DNA of 64,000 nucleotides from PGYR01 sp034670025 (GCA_034670025.1 JAXMOE010000002.1:248001-312000), one strand, 5' to 3'. Numbered from the stretch's first letter, positions 17,855 to 27,231 are shown. The notes: a model not told the origin generated them from the letters alone. Program-made: numbers and translations.

Positions 17855-18763
17855 TTATTTTCTGTATTCTTTCAACTCATCCTTCCACTTGTTCCAGACA
17901 GTAAGGGAGTTGTTGTACTCTTCGTCAAAATCAAATATTGGGTCAGAAAAATCTACTCTAATTTTCGAAATATCTTCATTGTCATTCGATAAGAATTTGA
18001 TGAATAGCTCTTTCATTTTTTCGCTTTCTGTTGGGTCTTCATCCATATCGAATTTTGTAGCACCTCGCAGCTGGTTTTCATAAAATTCCTTACTATCCAA
18101 AGCTTCCATCATAAAGTTTTGAAATTTCATTCCGTCTAGACTAAACTCAAACTTTCTTCCAGAGCCAATTTTTTTGCCGCTTTTTGAGGAATAAATATTT
18201 CCAGCGAACTCATACGAAGTTGTAAATTCTATGTTAGAAAACACCATTGATACCATACCCATTGCTCTTTTTGCAGCTCTTTTCATTGTTCTAACCGAAT
18301 CTTCTACTTGTTCTTGAGTCATACCAAGCTCTTCATTTGTTTTCAGCTTAACATTCTCATTATTATATTCAATTGAGTCGGCTACTTCTTGGAATGAGAA
18401 ATAATCTTTACCATTTTCTTTATACAGATCATAAGGGAGTAAGCCCTTTTTTTCTAAGTTGTTGAAGTCTTTGAAATAACCAACAGCACTCACTACAAGG
18501 TCAGTGGAGTCATTTACATAGTCATATTTGATGTCAGTCCAAGACGCAACACCAGGGAAATCATCAATCATTTTTGCCAATTCCTTCTTTGCTTTGCCTT
18601 CTGGGTCTTTTAGTGCTGTACCAAACCCCATTGGGTCAACTGGTGCCCTGTAACTGGTTTCTATTTTTCCAGAATGATCTGGGTTGATTGTGTACTTTAC
18701 TTCCATCTCGAGACATGAAGTAAGAAATAGTGCCATGAAAATAGCAATTAGAGTTTGTTTCAT
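17855..18763 (-). CDS. Lipoprotein of unknown function
   Basis: The 302-residue protein starts with a clear lipobox (IFMALFLTSC, Cys17). The mature part opens with EVKYTINPDHSGKIETSY, an N-terminal pattern seen in LPS- or outer-membrane-associated lipoproteins that share a GK-rich beta strand. It continues with acidic, Lys-rich sequence (DDFPGVASWTDIKYDY, then EEVEDSVRTMKRAAKRAMGM-like helix). I do not recognise the family. It follows the pnuC gene by one base and is probably cotranscribed with it, although no functional link is evident. Confidence 0.75.
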   Translation of the reverse strand: MKQTLIAIFMALFLTSCLEMEVKYTINPDHSGKIETSYRAPVDPMGFGTALKDPEGKAKKELAKMIDDFPGVASWTDIKYDYVNDSTDLVVSAVGYFKDFNNLEKKGLLPYDLYKENGKDYFSFQEVADSIEYNNENVKLKTNEELGMTQEQVEDSVRTMKRAAKRAMGMVSMVFSNIEFTTSYEFAGNIYSSKSGKKIGSGRKFEFSLDGMKFQNFMMEALDSKEFYENQLRGATKFDMDEDPTESEKMKELFIKFLSNDNEDISKIRVDFSDPIFDFDEEYNNSLTVWNKWKDELKEYRK

Positions 18764-18764
18764 A

Positions 18765-19346
18765 TTATACTACCTGTGTATTATTATAACTTTTGTTCCA
18801 TTTGTATAGTCCAACGAAAGATAGGACAAAATAAATTAACATCAAAACCCCATATATTTCTAATCCACGAATACTATAAAGCCAGACTGAAAAGCCATTG
18901 ATTGCAATCCAGTAAAACCAAGCCGAACGCAATTTCGTAGCTTCAAAATATGTGGCTAAAAACGCAAAAACGGTTGAGAAAGAGTCAAAATATGGATTAT
19001 TTGCATCGGTGAAGTTCTCAAAAAAATACCCCAGTCCGAATCCAATTAGGATACATATAACAATCCAAGTTAAGTGATACGACAACGCTCTTTCACTGAC
19101 TGTCAGCTTTTCCGATTCGCTATTCCCAGCATTGGTCCACTTCCGCCAGCCGTACACACCCATTATCACATAGTAAGAATAGAGGATTGACTCTGAGTAT
19201 AGTTTAGTTTCTACGAACAAAACAATGCTGACGATAGAACCAAGTATTCCAAATAGCCAACACCAGATATTTTCTCTAATTACTAAAATTAAGAATAATA
19301 GGTTTAGCACTGTTCCGAGTATTTCTAATATTAATTGCCAGTTCAA
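18765..19346 (-). CDS. pnuC: Nicotinamide riboside transporter PnuC
   Basis: The 193-residue membrane protein has about seven helices. PnuC hallmarks are ILEILGTVLNLLFLILVIRE, then WCWLFGILGSIVSIVLF, the YSYYVIMGVYGWRKW segment with its Tyr/Trp substrate cage, and YWIAINGFSVWLYSIRG near the end. PnuC proteins take up nicotinamide riboside, or thiamine in related PnuT forms, by facilitated diffusion, trapped by a cytoplasmic kinase. No kinase (NadR) gene is in the window, and no TPP riboswitch is seen upstream, which favours the nicotinamide riboside role. A lipoprotein gene follows with a one-base gap. Confidence 0.88.
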   Translation of the reverse strand: MNWQLILEILGTVLNLLFLILVIRENIWCWLFGILGSIVSIVLFVETKLYSESILYSYYVIMGVYGWRKWTNAGNSESEKLTVSERALSYHLTWIVICILIGFGLGYFFENFTDANNPYFDSFSTVFAFLATYFEATKLRSAWFYWIAINGFSVWLYSIRGLEIYGVLMLIYFVLSFVGLYKWNKSYNNTQVV

Positions 19347-19415
19347 TTGTCTTGATTGTTAAGTTTTAAATTTGTAATTTGTATATATGCAATATAAACT
19401 TTAGGAGTAGAAAGC

Positions 19416-19616
19416 ATGAAAAAAAATATGGGAAAAGCTGATTCGGCTATTAGATTAGTTGTTGCTGCTATAATAGCGGTACTATATTTTATGAACATTA
19501 TTACGGGGACATTGGGAGTTATATTATTAGTTGTAGCTGTAGTTTTTGCAGCAACATCGTTTATTAATTTCTGCCCACTTTATACTATTTTTGGTATGAA
19601 CACTTGTAAGAAGTAA
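19416..19616 (+). CDS. DUF2892-type small membrane protein (YgaP-like transmembrane domain)
   Basis: The 66-residue protein has two hydrophobic helices (AIRLVVAAIIAVLYFMNIIT and LGVILLVVAVVFAATSF). It ends with a CPLYTIFGMNTCKK-type tail containing two cysteines, the standard pattern of the stand-alone DUF2892 family that is also found as the membrane anchor of rhodanese YgaP. Its role may relate to sulfur transfer at the membrane but this is only a family inference. A Shine-Dalgarno AGGAG lies upstream, and a terminator follows directly. Confidence 0.88.
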   Translation: MKKNMGKADSAIRLVVAAIIAVLYFMNIITGTLGVILLVVAVVFAATSFINFCPLYTIFGMNTCKK

Positions 19617-19623
19617 ATAAAAA

Positions 19624-19660
19624 AAGCTAAGGTGTTTTTAAATACCTTAGCTTATTTGTT
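19624..19660. terminator. Rho-independent terminator, bidirectional
   Basis: A perfect 10-bp stem pairs 19624-19633 (AAGCTAAGGT) with 19644-19653, with a T-rich loop, followed by TATTTGTTTT on the plus strand. It separates the DUF2892 gene from the convergent T9SS cargo gene. Confidence 0.85.
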
Positions 19661-19677
19661 TTAATTTTAATCTATGT

Positions 19678-20658
19678 TTATTCTTTGATGAATTTTTTCA
19701 TTATGTACTGACTGTTTTCTAATTCCGCTTTTATGAAATAACTACCAGAGTTTAAAGACTTTACATTTATGAAGTCGTTATAATCACCCGAGCCAACCAC
19801 AGCACCCAATTGGTTATATATTTCATAATTCACTATTGTGTGTTTAGGAATAATTAATCTCAATTCTGATTGAGTCGGGTTAGGGTAAGCAATAGTATTA
19901 AGAGTTAATTCAGGGCTTACTGATGTAATTGGTTCAACAAAATAAATGTAAGATGCAAAAATTTCTCCTTTGACAGGTGAGGGACCTAAGTCATATATTC
20001 TTAGTATCAGTTGACCTGTACCTCTTTCAAAATAGTGATATTCTTTACTTACTATTGTGTCATTAGGAGTATCAGGGAAAACTGACTTTGTTTCAACTTT
20101 TAATCTAAAAACATCATCATATTCTAACTGGGGAATACTAATGCTTCCAGTTGCATCATAAGTGACAGAAATAATACCCGAACCTAATTCTTTGTCTTCA
20201 TATTGAAATTCAGAGATTAAAGATTCATCAAAACTCATTGGGTACTTATAGTAATCAACGGGGGTAGCAAATTTGTAATTTTGACCGTTGAATGTAAATC
20301 CTAAATATTTGTGAGAGCTCTTTTCAGATGTATAAAAATAAATAGGAGTGTCACTTGTTTTATCTTGAATGAAATATGTTGCATTGGTAAATATTTTCTT
20401 TTGAGCTTCTTTCGCATTTTCAATTGGCAACCATAGTACTGACTGAAGTGCTTGTGAACTAGGAACAGAAGAATAATCCCATTTTTGATTTTTTCCGCTT
20501 TGCGGTTCTGGGTTAAGAATCGACTCCTTGGTAAAACTCCTAAATAGCCCATTACTACCAGAATTGGGGAAATCTTTCTCCGTTAATTCTTGTGCGGATA
20601 ATGATAATATTGATAAAGAAAATATTAATAATACTATTCTGTTTAATTTCGTTGCCAT
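19678..20658 (-). CDS. Secreted protein with a type IX sorting domain
   Basis: The 326-residue protein has a signal peptide (IVLLIFSLSILSLSAQ). The last 75 residues form a type A T9SS sorting domain: NTIAYPNPTQSELRLIIPK, VNYEIYNQLGAVVGSGDY, NSGSYFIKAELENSQYIMKK. The central part has strands with conserved Tyr/Phe (YYKYPMSFDESLISEF, KVETKSVFP) and no enzyme motif, so it could be a structural or adhesin-like surface protein. It is monocistronic, and the terminator at 19624-19660 serves its 3' end as well. Confidence 0.82.
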   Translation of the reverse strand: MATKLNRIVLLIFSLSILSLSAQELTEKDFPNSGSNGLFRSFTKESILNPEPQSGKNQKWDYSSVPSSQALQSVLWLPIENAKEAQKKIFTNATYFIQDKTSDTPIYFYTSEKSSHKYLGFTFNGQNYKFATPVDYYKYPMSFDESLISEFQYEDKELGSGIISVTYDATGSISIPQLEYDDVFRLKVETKSVFPDTPNDTIVSKEYHYFERGTGQLILRIYDLGPSPVKGEIFASYIYFVEPITSVSPELTLNTIAYPNPTQSELRLIIPKHTIVNYEIYNQLGAVVGSGDYNDFINVKSLNSGSYFIKAELENSQYIMKKFIKE

Positions 20659-20781
20659 TGTAATGTAGATAATTATTGATTAGAAATTCTTAGTATAGCA
20701 AATATAGTAATTTCTAATCAAATTAATCTAATTCGTTAAAATCTTTGCTATTAAAGTCCAATAGAGAATTAGAATTAAAGT

Positions 20782-21414
20782 TTATTTCTTCAGCTTATCT
20801 TCAAATACCTTACGGAATTTCTCAATCTTTGGAGTTATAACGAAGCTGCAATATCCCTGATTTGGGTTTTGCTCGTAGTAATCTTGGTGATATTTTTCAG
20901 CAACGTAGAACTTAGAAGCTTCAGTTATTTCAGTAACAATAGGGGAATCATATATGCCGGCTTCTTCTAAATTCATCTTATAATCTGTCGCTAATTCTTT
21001 TTGTTTGTCATTGACGTAAAATATTCCCGAACGGTATTGTGTTCCGACATCATTTCCTTGTCTGTTTAGTGTAGTAGGGTCGTGAGTTTTCCAGAAAACT
21101 TCGAGCAATTCGTCGAATGAAATCACATCTGGGTTGTACATTATTCTTGTAGCTTCGGCATGTCCTGTTGTGCCAGCACAAACCTCTTCGTAAGTTGGGT
21201 CTTTTACTTCTCCACCAATGTAACCTGACTCTACTTGCTCTACTCCTTGTAACTCTTCAAATACTGCTTCTGTGCACCAAAAGCAACCAGATGCGAATAT
21301 TGCTGTTTCTGTGTTTTCGCTCATTGTTTTTTTCTCGCTTGTTTGAACCTCATCTGCTTTTGTGCAAGCGAATGAGAATAGGATTATACTTAATATTATG
21401 CTTATTTTTTTCAT
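20782..21414 (-). CDS. msrA: Peptide-methionine (S)-S-oxide reductase MsrA, lipoprotein form
   Basis: The 210-residue protein reduces the S epimer of methionine sulfoxide in proteins. The catalytic motif GCFWC is at residues 43-47, with Cys44 as nucleophile. GYIGGEVKDPTYEEVCAGTT, GHAEATRIMYNP and VAEKYHQDYYEQNPNQGYCS are further family signatures. The protein starts with a lipobox (ILFSFAC, Cys17), so it is probably exported and membrane-anchored, acting on oxidised envelope proteins. No MsrB is fused. It stands alone between the T9SS cargo gene and the sigma-factor operon. Confidence 0.96.
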   Translation of the reverse strand: MKKISIILSIILFSFACTKADEVQTSEKKTMSENTETAIFASGCFWCTEAVFEELQGVEQVESGYIGGEVKDPTYEEVCAGTTGHAEATRIMYNPDVISFDELLEVFWKTHDPTTLNRQGNDVGTQYRSGIFYVNDKQKELATDYKMNLEEAGIYDSPIVTEITEASKFYVAEKYHQDYYEQNPNQGYCSFVITPKIEKFRKVFEDKLKK

Positions 21415-21440
21415 ACTAATAACACGTATTACTACAGCAT

Positions 21441-21764
21441 TTAGTATTTATCAAGCAGTGTCTTAGGGGCTATTATGCTTCGCAGCAGTACATCAAAGAA
21501 AAAGATTAGTGTTAGTGAAATAGCACTAACTACATATACTTTATTGATAGTTATGGTAAAATCTAAGAACGGAATATTGTCAAATGTAAGTTGTTCAAAT
21601 GGAATAAAGGCAAAGCCAACAGAGCAGATAGTAAGTAGGAATAACAATATGGTTAATCTTACTTTTCTTTCCCTTTCTCTAATGTAATTCATTGTTTCAT
21701 GGGAGAAGCTTTGATTCACATTCGTATAGAGCTCTTCTTTTAATTTGTTGTCTAATTCATTCAT
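21441..21764 (-). CDS. Small two-helix membrane protein of the sigma-factor operon
   Basis: The 107-residue protein has a charged, partly coiled N-terminus (MNELDNKLKEELYTNVNQSF) and two transmembrane helices (LTILLFLLTICSVGFAFIPF and VYVVSAISLTLIFFFDVLL). I do not recognise the family. It starts 12 bases after the stop of the sigma-factor gene. A membrane protein with a cytoplasmic N-terminus cotranscribed with an ECF-type sigma factor is a candidate anti-sigma factor or accessory regulator, but no zinc-binding anti-sigma (HxxxCxxC) motif is present. Confidence 0.7.
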   Translation of the reverse strand: MNELDNKLKEELYTNVNQSFSHETMNYIRERERKVRLTILLFLLTICSVGFAFIPFEQLTFDNIPFLDFTITINKVYVVSAISLTLIFFFDVLLRSIIAPKTLLDKY

Positions 21765-21776
21765 ATATCTATTGAC

Positions 21777-22313
21777 TTATAATTCATTATTATATTCTAT
21801 TTTTGCTATTTCTTTTAGCTTTTTTCTTATTCTGTGTAGCTTCACTTTCACATAGCTTTCGCTCTGTTTTGTAATATAGCTAATTTCCTTTATGCTCATA
21901 TCATCGAAGTAGTAAAGCGTTATCATTGCTGACTCATCAGCTGCTAACTTTGATAATAGCTTTGTTACTATTTCACTCTGAAAACTGTGTACCTGATGTG
22001 CCTTTGTATCAGCTTTCGATTTTATGTAATTCTTATAATTGAGGAAGCTATTTTGCTTTCTTATAAAATCGATACATTTGTTGTAGGCAATACGATAAAT
22101 CCAAGTTGAAAATTTACTCTTTGTGCCATCATAAGATTTAATTGATTTGTACGCTTTGTAAAAAGTGTCTTGAGTTAAATCTTTAGCATCCTCTCTGTCT
22201 TTAAGGGAGTTAACACAAATAGAATACACATAGTCCTCATACCTTTTGATTAGATGTTCAAAAAGATGTTGTTCTCCAGATTTTATTCTTTGTATTAACT
22301 CAAATTCCTCCAA
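21777..22313 (-). CDS. RNA polymerase sigma factor, ECF subfamily
   Basis: The 178-residue protein has a sigma region 2 (DAKDLTQDTFYKAYKSIKSY, with FSTWIYRIAYNKCIDFIRK) and a region 4 (AADESAMITLYYFDDMSIKE followed by ISYITKQSESYVKVKLHRIR). This is the usual two-domain ECF arrangement without regions 1 or 3. It should direct RNA polymerase to a small regulon. It sits between a DUF6249-like membrane protein and a two-helix membrane protein, with 12-base gaps on both sides, so the three form an operon. No regulon can be read from the sequence. Confidence 0.93.
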   Translation of the reverse strand: MEEFELIQRIKSGEQHLFEHLIKRYEDYVYSICVNSLKDREDAKDLTQDTFYKAYKSIKSYDGTKSKFSTWIYRIAYNKCIDFIRKQNSFLNYKNYIKSKADTKAHQVHSFQSEIVTKLLSKLAADESAMITLYYFDDMSIKEISYITKQSESYVKVKLHRIRKKLKEIAKIEYNNEL

Positions 22314-22325
22314 TTTTGATTTGTC

Positions 22326-22673
22326 CTACACTTTATCTTTGTTAGTAATCTTCCTTTCTACAAAAAATTCTATCACCCAGAATAGACCTGAGAAAAAGAA
22401 TATTGGAGCTACAAACATTGGCATTGAGTCATAGTATTCTGAAAGGAGGAGGCCCAGAAAAAAACCAATAGAAAACCCCATAAATAGTGACCCAATTCTA
22501 AGAGTCCAAAGTGTTAGGTTAGTTTTCTTATCACCAAAAAATAGCGATGCGTCTATGTTCTTTTCTATAAGCATTTGCCTTTCTTTGGAACGAGTTTTTA
22601 GATATACAAAAACAATCCCAAATATCATAGAAAACATAGCGATAGGAATAAGTGCTTCAAAAATATTAGCCAT
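22326..22673 (-). CDS. DUF6249-like membrane protein
   Basis: The 115-residue protein has three hydrophobic segments: EALIPIAMFSMIFGIVFVYL, LRIGSLFMGFSIGFFLGLLL and FVAPIFFFSGLFWVIEFFVE. A basic loop KTRSKERQMLIEKNIDASLF after the first helix resembles the family seen next to ECF sigma factors in Bacteroidota. It is the first gene of the DUF6249/sigma/small-membrane-protein operon and probably takes part in controlling the sigma factor. The role is inferred only from gene order. Confidence 0.72.
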   Translation of the reverse strand: MANIFEALIPIAMFSMIFGIVFVYLKTRSKERQMLIEKNIDASLFFGDKKTNLTLWTLRIGSLFMGFSIGFFLGLLLSEYYDSMPMFVAPIFFFSGLFWVIEFFVERKITNKDKV

Positions 22674-22733
22674 TTTTATTACCCTTTTTGTTGTTAAAAT
22701 AGTTGAAACTTAGACGCAGGAGGGAAAAATCGG

Positions 22734-23102
22734 TTACACTTTTCGGTATAGTTTTTCTTGTAGTTTGAATGCCTCTTGCAAAGCAAAGACTAATAGCTCC
22801 TCATCTATGTCATCTGGCACGACAAAAGTAAGAGACTTTATCATAACTCTGCCATTCCATTCGAGCTCTGGTATATCTAACTGTTTGCCATTCCAAAAGC
22901 AAAGATCAACTTCTCCGTTCTTTTTGCAATTGATATAGCATAGATTTTTGATATACTGGTAGAACGGAAGTTCATAACTAAATTTGAAATGCAACTTGTC
23001 AGATTGAGCTAATATCAATCTATCTAACTCTTGCACTATAACTTGCTGAGTAGGGGAGACTGTATCTAAATATTCCTCTAAGCAACGATATTTTACAGCC
23101 AT
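22734..23102 (-). CDS. DUF1801-domain protein
   Basis: The 122-residue cytoplasmic protein resembles the DUF1801/YdhG-like family: CLEEYLDTVSPTQQVIVQEL, LHFKFSYELPFYQYIKNLCY and VDLCFWNGKQLDIPELEW. Family members adopt a small alpha/beta fold and are often near stress or metal genes, but no activity is established. The gene overlaps the end of the CorA gene by 10 bases, so the two are translationally coupled. The start ATG lies inside the corA coding sequence. Confidence 0.75.
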   Translation of the reverse strand: MAVKYRCLEEYLDTVSPTQQVIVQELDRLILAQSDKLHFKFSYELPFYQYIKNLCYINCKKNGEVDLCFWNGKQLDIPELEWNGRVMIKSLTFVVPDDIDEELLVFALQEAFKLQEKLYRKV

Positions 23103-24211
23103 TTCTTCTTCCTAAAGAACACAAACATCCCCAAACCCATAAGTGCCATAAGAACCCACGCTGCTGGATAGCCATATTCCCAATGTAGTTCTGGCATATT
23201 GTCAAAATTCATTCCATAAACACCAGCAACAAAAGTAACTGGGATGAATATAGTAGCAATGAGTGTAAGCACTTTCATTATCTCATTCATACGGTTGCTC
23301 ACGCCAGTCATATATACATCTTTAAGTGATGACACTGTCTCTTTGAATGTTTCGATAGTTTCTATTATTTGGATTGTATGGTCATACAAATCTCTGAAAA
23401 ATCGCTCGGTGTCTTCGTCAATAATATCATATTGGCTACGATCTAATCTGCCTACAACTTCCCTCAGAGGATAAATTGAACGACGCATAATTACTATCTG
23501 CTTTCTGTATTGTTGTAGTTCATAAAGTAGCTTTTCATCTGATTCTTCAAACAGTCTGTCTTCTAACTCTTCTAATCGCTCAGCAATGTCTTCCATCACC
23601 ACGAAGTAGTTATCAATCACGGCATCCATTAGTGCAAAGAGTAAATAATCTGCTCCACGCTTTCTTATTCTTCCGTGCGAATTTTCTATTCTTTCTCTGA
23701 CATTATCGAATATATCACCTTCTCTTTCTTGAAATGAAATCAGATAATTGGGTCCCAAAACTATACTCAAAGGTTCAATATCTAATTTGCCGTCTGTTAT
23801 ATAAAGCATTTTGAAAAACACAACCATGTTTCCTTCATACTCTTCTATTTTTGGCCTTTGCTCTATGTTTAGTATATCTTCTAATAGTAGCGAGTGAAGT
23901 TCAAAATCTTTACCAATCGATTCAATTACTTTGGTGTCGTGTATTCCGTTGATATTAATCCAAGATACTTGCTCAACTTGTTTCTCTGTGCTAGCATCGG
24001 CAACATTATCAATTTTAAATCTTTCATACGTTTCGGAGCTATAACGAATGACGGACATGGTTACTTTCATGTCCTTTTGTGTACCCGTATAGATAAGTGA
24101 GCCAGGGGCTTTACCAACTATTTCGCTTTGTTTACTCTTCTTCCTAGTTAAGTGGATTGGGTTTATCTTATTAAGTATTTCATTCGCATTGTTTAGCGAG
24201 GGCTTTTTCAT
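23093..24211 (-). CDS. corA: Magnesium/cobalt transporter CorA
   Basis: The 372-residue protein has a large cytoplasmic N-terminal domain with long helices (LEELEDRLFEESDEKLLYEL). Two C-terminal transmembrane helices surround the signature YGMNF: LIATIFIPVTFVAGVYGMNF and AAWVLMALMGLGMFVFF. The GMN triad forms the selectivity entrance of the pentameric Mg2+/Co2+/Ni2+ channel. The basic end (FRKKKWL) is typical. No M-box or other magnesium riboswitch is visible upstream. A DUF1801 gene overlaps its 3' end. Confidence 0.95.
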   Translation of the reverse strand: MKKPSLNNANEILNKINPIHLTRKKSKQSEIVGKAPGSLIYTGTQKDMKVTMSVIRYSSETYERFKIDNVADASTEKQVEQVSWININGIHDTKVIESIGKDFELHSLLLEDILNIEQRPKIEEYEGNMVVFFKMLYITDGKLDIEPLSIVLGPNYLISFQEREGDIFDNVRERIENSHGRIRKRGADYLLFALMDAVIDNYFVVMEDIAERLEELEDRLFEESDEKLLYELQQYRKQIVIMRRSIYPLREVVGRLDRSQYDIIDEDTERFFRDLYDHTIQIIETIETFKETVSSLKDVYMTGVSNRMNEIMKVLTLIATIFIPVTFVAGVYGMNFDNMPELHWEYGYPAAWVLMALMGLGMFVFFRKKKWL

Positions 24212-24282
24212 AATTTTTAATCGTTAGTTTTTAATCAAAACGTACTTCATAATTTACCAATTGATTACAACTATTCAAAACA

Positions 24283-24319
24283 AAAAAAATCTCAATCAAA
24301 TTAATGATTGAGATTCTTT
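24283..24319 (-). terminator. Rho-independent terminator after the M16 protease gene
   Basis: An 11-bp perfect stem pairs 24288-24298 (AATCTCAATCA) with 24305-24315. Read on the minus strand it is followed by eight Ts. It lies between the M16 protease gene and corA. Confidence 0.88.
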
Positions 24320-24340
24320 CAATTAAAAATCAATGCAGAG

Positions 24341-27154
24341 TTATTTTTCAGGCATCAAGATAAATGTTTTCAGATTGTTGAAATCCAAGTATTTCTTAGC
24401 CGCACTTTTGATTTCGTTTTTATCTAAAGCATCAACTACGTTAAGGTAGTTTTCAACGTCACCTAAATCTTCCTTGTTCCATACTGAATTGTAAATCCAA
24501 GTACTCCAAGTGTTGTTATCTTTAAGTGCTAACTCATATTCACGTCTCTGAGTTTCTTTGATTTTAGTCATATTCTCATCACTAATCAAGCTAGTTTTCA
24601 GCTCTTTAGCTATCATTTCTACATCGCCAATTAGCTCATCTACTCTGTTGGGGTCACAACCAAATGAAACTACAACATAGCTTTCTTCTTCTGGGTATTT
24701 CTCATAATTAGAGTAAGCACCTACTCCATACACACCACCTTTTACTTCTCTCAACTGCTCTCTTAATCTGATACCGAATACCTTGTCCAAAGACTTCATA
24801 AGGTGTCTGTTTTCTTGAGTGTAGTTGAAATCCTCATTAGTAAAAATTAGTATTACTTGGCTCTTCTGGTCCATCCCTTTGTTGAAGACTTTTTTCATTT
24901 TGCCTTTTGGTGTTCTTGCACCTAAATCTTTCCAATACTCAACTCTGCCAGAACTTTCAAGAGAACCAATATACTTTGTAATTAATTTCTCAAATTCCAC
25001 ATCGTCTATGTTACCAGTAAAGAAGTAGTTGAAATCTCCACCTTGCATGAATCTCTCTTTATAAGCTTTCATCGCTTGATTCATATCTACGCTTTCCAAA
25101 TCAGCTACTGTAATTGGCTTTGATCTTGGGTGGTAGCCCGATAGGATATAGCCCAATGAGTCTTGAAGTACTGATGCAGGGTTTCTCTTAGAGTTAACCA
25201 AAGCATCTTTTCTTTTAACTAACCACGATTGGAACGACTCTTGGTCAACTCTAGGATTAGTAAAGTAAAGGTGAAGCAATTGCAACATTTCTTCAAAATC
25301 TTCAATTGTCGAATTTCCTCTGAAACCTTCAGTCATTTCACCCAAAGTTGGGCTTACATTGTAATTTTTGCTAGAAGTCATCTTGATTAAAGTCGATAAA
25401 TCAAAGTCTGCAACACCTGAACTATTGATTATCTCATCAGAAAATCTACCAGAAGTAAATAACTTATCATTCATTACAGAAGTACCACCTGGGCTGTAAG
25501 CTCTGAAAGTAATTTCGTCATCTTTGAAATCTGTGTTTTTGTAATATACAAGAGCACCATTTGACAAAGTCAGTTGTTTAACTCCTTGCGGTAAGTCTTT
25601 TCTGTCAGTTATTGTTCCTGGCTTTACATCTTTATCAAATAAAGTTAAGTCTGTATTTTCTTCTTCTTTGGCAGTAATATCTTTTGACATTATAGAAGTG
25701 TATTCCTTTTGGAAATCTTTTTCTGTTGGTACATTCTCAGCATTGGCAGGAAGTGAAATAGTTGCAATGTAGTTGTCGTCATCTATGTATTTAGCTAATC
25801 TTTTGTTTACTTCTTCCTTAGTTATGGTAGGAAGTTGTTGCTTTACAAAAGCATATTCGTACTCAATACCAGGTACTGATTCCTTTTTAAGGAAATGTCT
25901 TACTAACTCCATACCCAAATCACCTGATTCAGCGTTTGCTACCTCGGAAAATGAACTCTTGTAATTAGATTCTACATTCTCTTTCATTCTTTTCAGTTCA
26001 CTATCAGTAATACCAAACTTAGTAGCTCTTCTTGCTTCTGTCAGCAATACATCCATTGCTTTGGTATACTCTGTACCTTTAGCTACTGCGATAAGAGAGA
26101 AATCTTTGGCTCCCATAGAAGCACCATAAGATGCACGAGAGAATTGGTAAGCTGGGTCAGCTGTTCTTGTTTGTTCCGAAAGTCTTTCGTTCAATGCACC
26201 AATTGCTAACTGATCAATCACTACATCTCTGTATTCTTGGTGATTAGAAAGAACTTCACTCGTAGGTCTTCTGTATGTTAAAGATACAGTAGGGAATGGT
26301 AATTCTTTGTCAGTAGCAACAGAGAACAATGGTTTTTTGTTTTCTGGTAATTCATATTTTTCTGGCATTGGTGGGTTGTTTGGCTTTGCAATCTTGCCAA
26401 AATATTTTTTGATGTATCCTTCCATTTCGTTAACATCAATATCACCAACTACTATTACAGCCATTAAGTCTGGTCTGTACCATTTCTTATAAAATCTTCT
26501 GAACTCATCGTGTGGAGATTTTCTTAATAATGTAGTGTCACCGATAGGTAGTCTATTCTCATATTTTGAATTGTAGAAAGATACGTCTTTGTGTTCGTCG
26601 AACAAACGCATCTGTACTCCACCTCTCAATCTAGCTTCTTCTACTATTACTCCTCTTTCGTCATCTATATCATCGCCTGCAAAAGTAACTTTGTGTGCCC
26701 AGTTCTCTAATATCTGAACGCCAGTTTCTAATACTTTTTTGTCGTCAGAAGGTAAATCGAGCATATATACTGTTTCGTCAAAACTAGTATATGCGTTCAA
26801 GTGTGCACCGAACTTAACACCACTTTTTTCTAAGAAATTGATTAAGTCATTTTTTGGGAAATCTTCCGTACCGTTGAAACACATGTGCTCCACAAAGTGA
26901 GCCATACCTTGTTGCGCATCACTCTCATCTACGGAGCCAACTTTTACTGGCATACGTAGTGAAACTCTGTTTTCCGGTTTCTCATTCTTCAAAATAAAGT
27001 ATTCTAAACCATTGTCCAAAGTGCCATGAGTAATGTCATCTCTTAGTGGCATTTGCTCTTTGAGTGATTTGTAGTCCAAATCTGGCAGGTCTTGCGACAT
27101 TGCTGACACAGAAAGTGCTACAATTAAAATTAATAAATTTGAAATAAATTTCAT
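24341..27154 (-). CDS. M16-family zinc metalloprotease (full-length, two M16 pairs)
   Basis: The 937-residue protein has a signal peptide (LLILIVALSVSAMSQ). The first M16 domain contains the inverted zinc motif HFVEH (His86, Glu89, His90) and a likely third ligand near Glu167 (DDERGVIVEEARLR). The second half, from about residue 510 (LPQGVKQLTLSNGALVYYKN), shows the same fold without HxxEH and is the expected non-catalytic half. Such pitrilysin-type proteases degrade peptides in the periplasm. The gene is single, with its own terminator downstream. Confidence 0.93.
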   Translation of the reverse strand: MKFISNLLILIVALSVSAMSQDLPDLDYKSLKEQMPLRDDITHGTLDNGLEYFILKNEKPENRVSLRMPVKVGSVDESDAQQGMAHFVEHMCFNGTEDFPKNDLINFLEKSGVKFGAHLNAYTSFDETVYMLDLPSDDKKVLETGVQILENWAHKVTFAGDDIDDERGVIVEEARLRGGVQMRLFDEHKDVSFYNSKYENRLPIGDTTLLRKSPHDEFRRFYKKWYRPDLMAVIVVGDIDVNEMEGYIKKYFGKIAKPNNPPMPEKYELPENKKPLFSVATDKELPFPTVSLTYRRPTSEVLSNHQEYRDVVIDQLAIGALNERLSEQTRTADPAYQFSRASYGASMGAKDFSLIAVAKGTEYTKAMDVLLTEARRATKFGITDSELKRMKENVESNYKSSFSEVANAESGDLGMELVRHFLKKESVPGIEYEYAFVKQQLPTITKEEVNKRLAKYIDDDNYIATISLPANAENVPTEKDFQKEYTSIMSKDITAKEEENTDLTLFDKDVKPGTITDRKDLPQGVKQLTLSNGALVYYKNTDFKDDEITFRAYSPGGTSVMNDKLFTSGRFSDEIINSSGVADFDLSTLIKMTSSKNYNVSPTLGEMTEGFRGNSTIEDFEEMLQLLHLYFTNPRVDQESFQSWLVKRKDALVNSKRNPASVLQDSLGYILSGYHPRSKPITVADLESVDMNQAMKAYKERFMQGGDFNYFFTGNIDDVEFEKLITKYIGSLESSGRVEYWKDLGARTPKGKMKKVFNKGMDQKSQVILIFTNEDFNYTQENRHLMKSLDKVFGIRLREQLREVKGGVYGVGAYSNYEKYPEEESYVVVSFGCDPNRVDELIGDVEMIAKELKTSLISDENMTKIKETQRREYELALKDNNTWSTWIYNSVWNKEDLGDVENYLNVVDALDKNEIKSAAKKYLDFNNLKTFILMPEK

Positions 27155-27231
27155 CTAAACCCTCGTATAAAAAATTAATAACTGTATTTTCTTATTTTAC
27201 TTAATACTTTTCAAAAGTGTATTTTGTTTCA

